From: Kiritimatiellia bacterium
GTDB lineage: Bacteria; Verrucomicrobiota; Kiritimatiellia; UBA8416; YA12-FULL-48-11
Assembly (NCBI GenBank): GCA_028716365.1
Contig: JAQUPZ010000003.1
Coordinates: forward strand, 450,339 to 514,338
Direction of reading: 5' to 3'
Length of the DNA: 64,000 nt
In this document: piece by piece, positions 60,640-64,000 of the stretch
Numbering within the stretch: position 1 is the stretch's first letter
Layout: each line of letters begins with the position of its first letter
Translations under genes and position numbers: made by a program
Notes under the pieces: model-generated
Database searches by the model: none
Seen by the model: the letters and a program-made list of their open reading frames with translations, nothing else
Told to the model about the DNA's origin: nothing

Positions 60640-62494
60640 AATCAATTTCCTCTGGCGAGAATTCCTGCCACAATCCCTGTTCGTTTACCTTGAGTACATC
60701 AATATCCCGTTGCAGTTCAAGTTCCGCTAACCGGTAGTTTACGACCGCCTGGGTCAAAAGATTTTGCGCCGAGAGCAATGCATCCTGTGCATCCAATAAG
60801 TCGCGGATTTCTATTCTTCCTGCTTCAAGAAACAAAGTACTGCTTCGGACGCGTTTTTCGGCAACCACGACCGATTCTGCCTGAATTTTGAGGCTTTCCC
60901 GAGATTCCAGCAGCGAACGCAATTCATTGCGAATGGATAACTTAATTTGATCTTCAAGGTTCTGTACAGTCCTTGTGGATTGTTCCAGTTCTATCAGGCT
61001 ATTGCGATATTCGTTACGTTCTTGGGTCCTTTCGATAGGCAAATCAAGCGAAAGCAGGGCTGTATGTTTGCCACCCTTGGCATTCAGGCTGTCGTCTTTG
61101 TCATCATCCGCAAGCTTGGTCGATCCTCCCAGGGTTAACTCTGCCCTTAGTGCATCAGCCTTGACTACAACATTTCTTTGCGCGTCATAAACACCGCCAA
61201 TAGCCACATATAAATCCAGCCGGTGTTCCAAGGCCAGTTTAATTGCCACAGACTCATCCATTTCCAGCGGACCGGCATCTTCGTAGCTTGCTGGTACCAA
61301 CTCTATAGGTGAATCAGCGTTTTGTGGTTTTGTAGATTTTTCGCTTTTCGGAGTACTCCTGATTTGTTCAAGTATTTTTGTAGCACGACCGCGTAATTGT
61401 TCCAGATCGTTCCGGTCTAGTTCAATCTGTGCATCGGTCGGCAGGCCGATGGTGATTTTGAAAGAATCAAGACGGTCCTTTAGTTGTGCCTGGGCTGATA
61501 TCCAGCTGTTACGAGCGCTCAATTGCCGTTGCATTGCCTGATCCACTTCGATTTCACGTATTCGTCCTGCGTCTGCACGTCTCCTTGACCAACGGGCTGA
61601 AGCAATAGCACTGCGGTAATTGTCCTGCGCATTTGCTACAGAATCCATCTGGCGCAATACAGTGAAATATTCCCTGGCTATATTTACGGCGAATGTTCGT
61701 TTGAAACGTTCAAAGTGCCATATCTGATAAACCACATTTCTTTCAGCCTGTGTCAAAGGTTCAGATGCAATATGTTTGCCGGCACCTCTCAGCAGGGGGA
61801 TTGATACTGTTGCGTCGGCGCTTAAACCCAGGGTCGATGACCCGCCCTGTGTTAACAATTTTGCCAGGTCCACCGCTAATGCTCCGCTCAAGTCTATGCC
61901 ATTCTTCAGTGACCGTGTTACGCCAGCTGTACCACTGGTGTCGATATTTTTGACTGTACTGTCTCCTGTGGTGTCTGCGTTGAACATGCTTTTCGCCTGT
62001 GTACTGAAAATATTACGGAAGGCTTGACGCTTCAGGTCAAGTCCCAGCGCAGCTTGAAATACTGCTTCTTTCTGTGATTGATATTCTGCGTTATTATAAG
62101 CCCCAACCTGCAGAGCATTAATCAGGGAGAGTTTTACGGCCTTGGCGGATTCCACCAGAATATTTGCATCTTTAGAAGTCCCGGGAGCCGGATAGGCCTT
62201 CTCGGGCCAATATTTTACGGGCTGCAGTTTATCGGTTCCCAGAGAAGCGCTGCTCGAATACGGCAGATTCTGTTCCGCTAGAAGTCTTCGGCGAAGGATA
62301 TCGCCTGGTCGGTCGATGCTGAATTCTTCTGTACATCCCAATGCTTCTTTCTGTTTTTTATGGATTACATCTGTTGCAGTTTTGTCTGCAATTGAACGAT
62401 AACCGGCAGGAGTTTTGCACCCGGCCTGGAGAAATAACGCCAGGCACAGTATGCTGATCAGTAGATAAAATTTATTCAGCCATTGGTTTTTCAT
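60620..62494 (-). CDS. TolC-family outer membrane lipoprotein
   Basis: 624 residues from ATG 62494; the open frame reaches 62626 but only this start yields a signal ('FYLLISILCLALFLQAGC'), with Cys as possible lipidation site. Two OEP halves: the first around 200-420 ('YNNAEYQSQKEAVFQAALGL', 'IPLLRGAGKHIASEPLTQAE'), the second from about 475 ('ALEHRLDLYVAIGGVYDAQR'). Ends with 'RIEIRDLLDAQDALLSAQNL' and 'LTQAVVNYRLAELELQRDID'. Longer than standard TolC owing to a ~100-residue N-terminal extension. First gene of the MacAB-like operon. Confidence 0.9.
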   Translation of the reverse strand: MKNQWLNKFYLLISILCLALFLQAGCKTPAGYRSIADKTATDVIHKKQKEALGCTEEFSIDRPGDILRRRLLAEQNLPYSSSASLGTDKLQPVKYWPEKAYPAPGTSKDANILVESAKAVKLSLINALQVGAYNNAEYQSQKEAVFQAALGLDLKRQAFRNIFSTQAKSMFNADTTGDSTVKNIDTSGTAGVTRSLKNGIDLSGALAVDLAKLLTQGGSSTLGLSADATVSIPLLRGAGKHIASEPLTQAERNVVYQIWHFERFKRTFAVNIAREYFTVLRQMDSVANAQDNYRSAIASARWSRRRADAGRIREIEVDQAMQRQLSARNSWISAQAQLKDRLDSFKITIGLPTDAQIELDRNDLEQLRGRATKILEQIRSTPKSEKSTKPQNADSPIELVPASYEDAGPLEMDESVAIKLALEHRLDLYVAIGGVYDAQRNVVVKADALRAELTLGGSTKLADDDKDDSLNAKGGKHTALLSLDLPIERTQERNEYRNSLIELEQSTRTVQNLEDQIKLSIRNELRSLLESRESLKIQAESVVVAEKRVRSSTLFLEAGRIEIRDLLDAQDALLSAQNLLTQAVVNYRLAELELQRDIDVLKVNEQGLWQEFSPEEIDYVKHKE

Positions 62495-63046
62495 TATTAC
62501 TTTTTCCGGAACGATTTTCGGAAAGGCTCCATTTGCGTGATGACTTGTTTCCGGACTGCGCACTCTTTCCACGACGACGGTAATAATAGCATTTGCACCA
62601 TAAATAATAGAAGAAATTTTATTCAAAACTTTTTTATGCTTTTTACAATATTCGTTGATGCATTTATTTTATTTTACCATCGTTATTTGAGCAAGTACGG
62701 CAGAAATAATAATCCTGATTTTAAGTAAATGAGTCTGCGAGGGGAATGTTTGTGTTGTACTAAAATTTGTTACTTGATTATTTGTTCTGATCTTTCTCTT
62801 TATGATTACATAATTGTGATACAGTCGCGATTCCAACGATAAAATAGTTTTATTTTATGTGATTTGTCAATATCTGATAATGCGTAATACATTGGAAATG
62901 AACAGGTAGCAACTTCTATGGGGAATTGGCAGGGGGAAATACAAAAAATCGAAAAATTTAATATCATCTACAGATGACATACGCTTTTAGAAATGTCAAA
63001 CTGCAGACTGGGTTTAAAAAAGACCGAAAGAAAGGTAGCAAGGTGT
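62495..63046. other. 552-base divergent intergenic region
   Basis: AT-rich, with no supportable gene on either strand; the leftward frame 62495-62626 is an open extension of the tolC-like gene without a start signal. It must hold the promoters of the exporter operon and of glnN. I see no clear sigma-54 (GG-N10-GC) box, no riboswitch and no strong hairpin in it. Confidence 0.5.
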
Positions 63047-64000
63047 ATGAAGGAAAACGACGGGAAGAATGTGGATAGAACTCCGACGGAAATTAAATAT
63101 TTCGGGGAAAATGTCTTTAGCATCAGGACGATGAAGAAATACCTCTCGGAGGCAACCTTTAAGTCTATTGTTTCTACCATCTGTCAAGGCCAGTCCTTGA
63201 ACCATGCTATTGCTGATGAGGTGGCAGAGGCCATGAAAGTGTGGGCGATGGGGAAAGGTGCTACACATTTTACGCATTGGTTTCTGCCTTTAACCGGAAT
63301 TACTGCTGAAAAACATGAGGCATTTATCATGCCGGACAGGGAAGGCGGTGCTATCGCTCAGTTTTCGGGTAAAGAATTGATTAAAGGTGAACCGGATGCT
63401 TCCAGTCTCCCGTCGGGTGGTTTACGTGCCACGTTTGAAGCTCGCGGATATACCGGATGGGATCCGACCAGCCCGGCTTTCATCAAAGAGGGAAAAAAAG
63501 GAGCGGTGCTTTGTATTCCGTCGGTTTTTTGCGGTTACCATGGCGAAGCGCTTGATAAAAAAACGCCGCTTTTGCGTTCTATCGATGCATTGTCGAAACA
63601 GGTATGCCGGCTTGGGAAGTTGTTTGGAATCAGCTCCGATGGTAAGCGCGCGTATCCTAATCTTGGACCTGAGCAGGAATATTTTTTGATCGAAAAGAAA
63701 TGTTATGAAAAACGTTTGGACTTGATTCAAACGGGACGGACTCTTTTTGGGTGCAAACCTGCCAAGCATCAACAAATGGAAGATCATTATTTTGGTGCAA
63801 TTAAGCCCAGGATTACGGCGTTTATGTGCGACGTAGATCGGGAATTATGGCGTTTAGGTATTCCTTCAAAAACACGGCACAATGAAGTATGTCCTGCGCA
63901 ATTTGAGATTGCACCTGTATTCGAGGATCTCAATCTGGCAGTAGATCATAACATGATGATAATGGATGTATTGCGCGAAACAGCCGAACGGCATGGTTTG
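63047..64000 (+). CDS. glnN: Type III glutamine synthetase (N-terminal part, runs off right edge)
   Basis: 318 codons visible, open at the right edge. The ATG at 63047 has AAAGG 11 bases upstream. It begins with the GSIII N-terminal region: '[20 protein letters not shown]', then '[20 protein letters not shown]' and '[20 protein letters not shown]'. '[20 protein letters not shown]', '[14 protein letters not shown]' (metal-binding Glu) and '[20 protein letters not shown]' are catalytic-core signatures specific for the ~700-residue GSIII (GlnN) family. ATP-dependent ammonia assimilation; the family is typical of Bacteroidota, PVC and cyanobacterial lineages. Confidence 0.97.
   Translation, partial: MKENDGKNVDRTPTEIKYFGENVFSIRTMKKYLSEATFKSIVSTICQGQSLNHAIADEVAEAMKVWAMGKGATHFTHWFLPLTGITAEKHEAFIMPDREGGAIAQFSGKELIKGEPDASSLPSGGLRATFEARGYTGWDPTSPAFIKEGKKGAVLCIPSVFCGYHGEALDKKTPLLRSIDALSKQVCRLGKLFGISSDGKRAYPNLGPEQEYFLIEKKCYEKRLDLIQTGRTLFGCKPAKHQQMEDHYFGAIKPRITAFMCDVDRELWRLGIPSKTRHNEVCPAQFEIAPVFEDLNLAVDHNMMIMDVLRETAERHGL

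Overview
The window reads as a chromosomal segment of a Gram-negative-type bacterium with a moderate G+C content that looks close to the mid-40s by eye. Outer-membrane export systems (two TolC proteins, two HlyD/MacA adaptors), many lipoproteins or exported TPR/HEAT proteins, and a type III glutamine synthetase are present. An oxygen/NO-sensitive lifestyle is suggested by a flavodiiron protein and an HcpR-like Crp/Fnr regulator divergent from a ferredoxin. The mix (GSIII, stand-alone TrpB2, FolE2, AICAR transformylase without its usual IMP cyclohydrolase domain, LemA/M48, CII-like regulator) fits the PVC superphylum (Lentisphaerota/Kiritimatiellota-like) or a neighbouring phylum. That placement is inference; no rRNA is present.

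Layout. 0-4 kb: a leftward operon purN, hisG, a 31-codon bS22/mS38-like basic protein gene, a TPR lipoprotein and a truncated glycosyltransferase, then tRNA-Val(UAC). 4-11 kb: a TPR exported protein, an AsmA-like protein plus MscL, and a SWIM-SNF2 helicase plus aldo/keto reductase. 11-17.7 kb: an ECF sigma, zinc anti-sigma and Met-rich exported protein module, a CII-like regulator, LemA, an M48 protease, an FHA protein and a DUF523/DUF1722 protein. 17.7-24 kb: a K+/H+-type antiporter divergent from a flavodiiron protein, then a HEAT lipoprotein, a tyrosine phosphatase, a small membrane protein and a methyltransferase. 24-30.4 kb: a YbhG-F-S-R-like drug exporter operon with its own TolC. 30.4-35.5 kb: a TPR protein, the ferredoxin/HcpR pair, a methyltransferase, TrpB2 and a SIMPL protein.

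35.6-42.5 kb holds the most unusual locus: a polytopic membrane protein, a winged-helix regulator, CreD, a 901-residue membrane plus helical-barrel protein, an M50 protease and an ATP-grasp ligase, all on one strand and tightly spaced. Two 24-base operators of the same architecture (ACTNTG-N5-CANAGT-ACTTTG) precede the first gene and creD, so the encoded winged-helix protein probably controls the cluster. It is followed, on the opposite strand, by a 1028-residue protein with four copies of a HARE-HTH-like domain set in Pro/Gln-rich repeats.

45.9-56.6 kb is mostly central metabolism: CstA, NadB, an Aquifex-type aconitase, FolE2 divergent from a PabB-PabC fusion, AICAR transformylase and FolD. 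This links folate synthesis, one-carbon transfer and purine synthesis (with purN at 3.2 kb). 56.7-62.5 kb is a MacAB-TolC-like exporter with ATPase and permease on separate genes, and the window ends inside glnN (type III glutamine synthetase).
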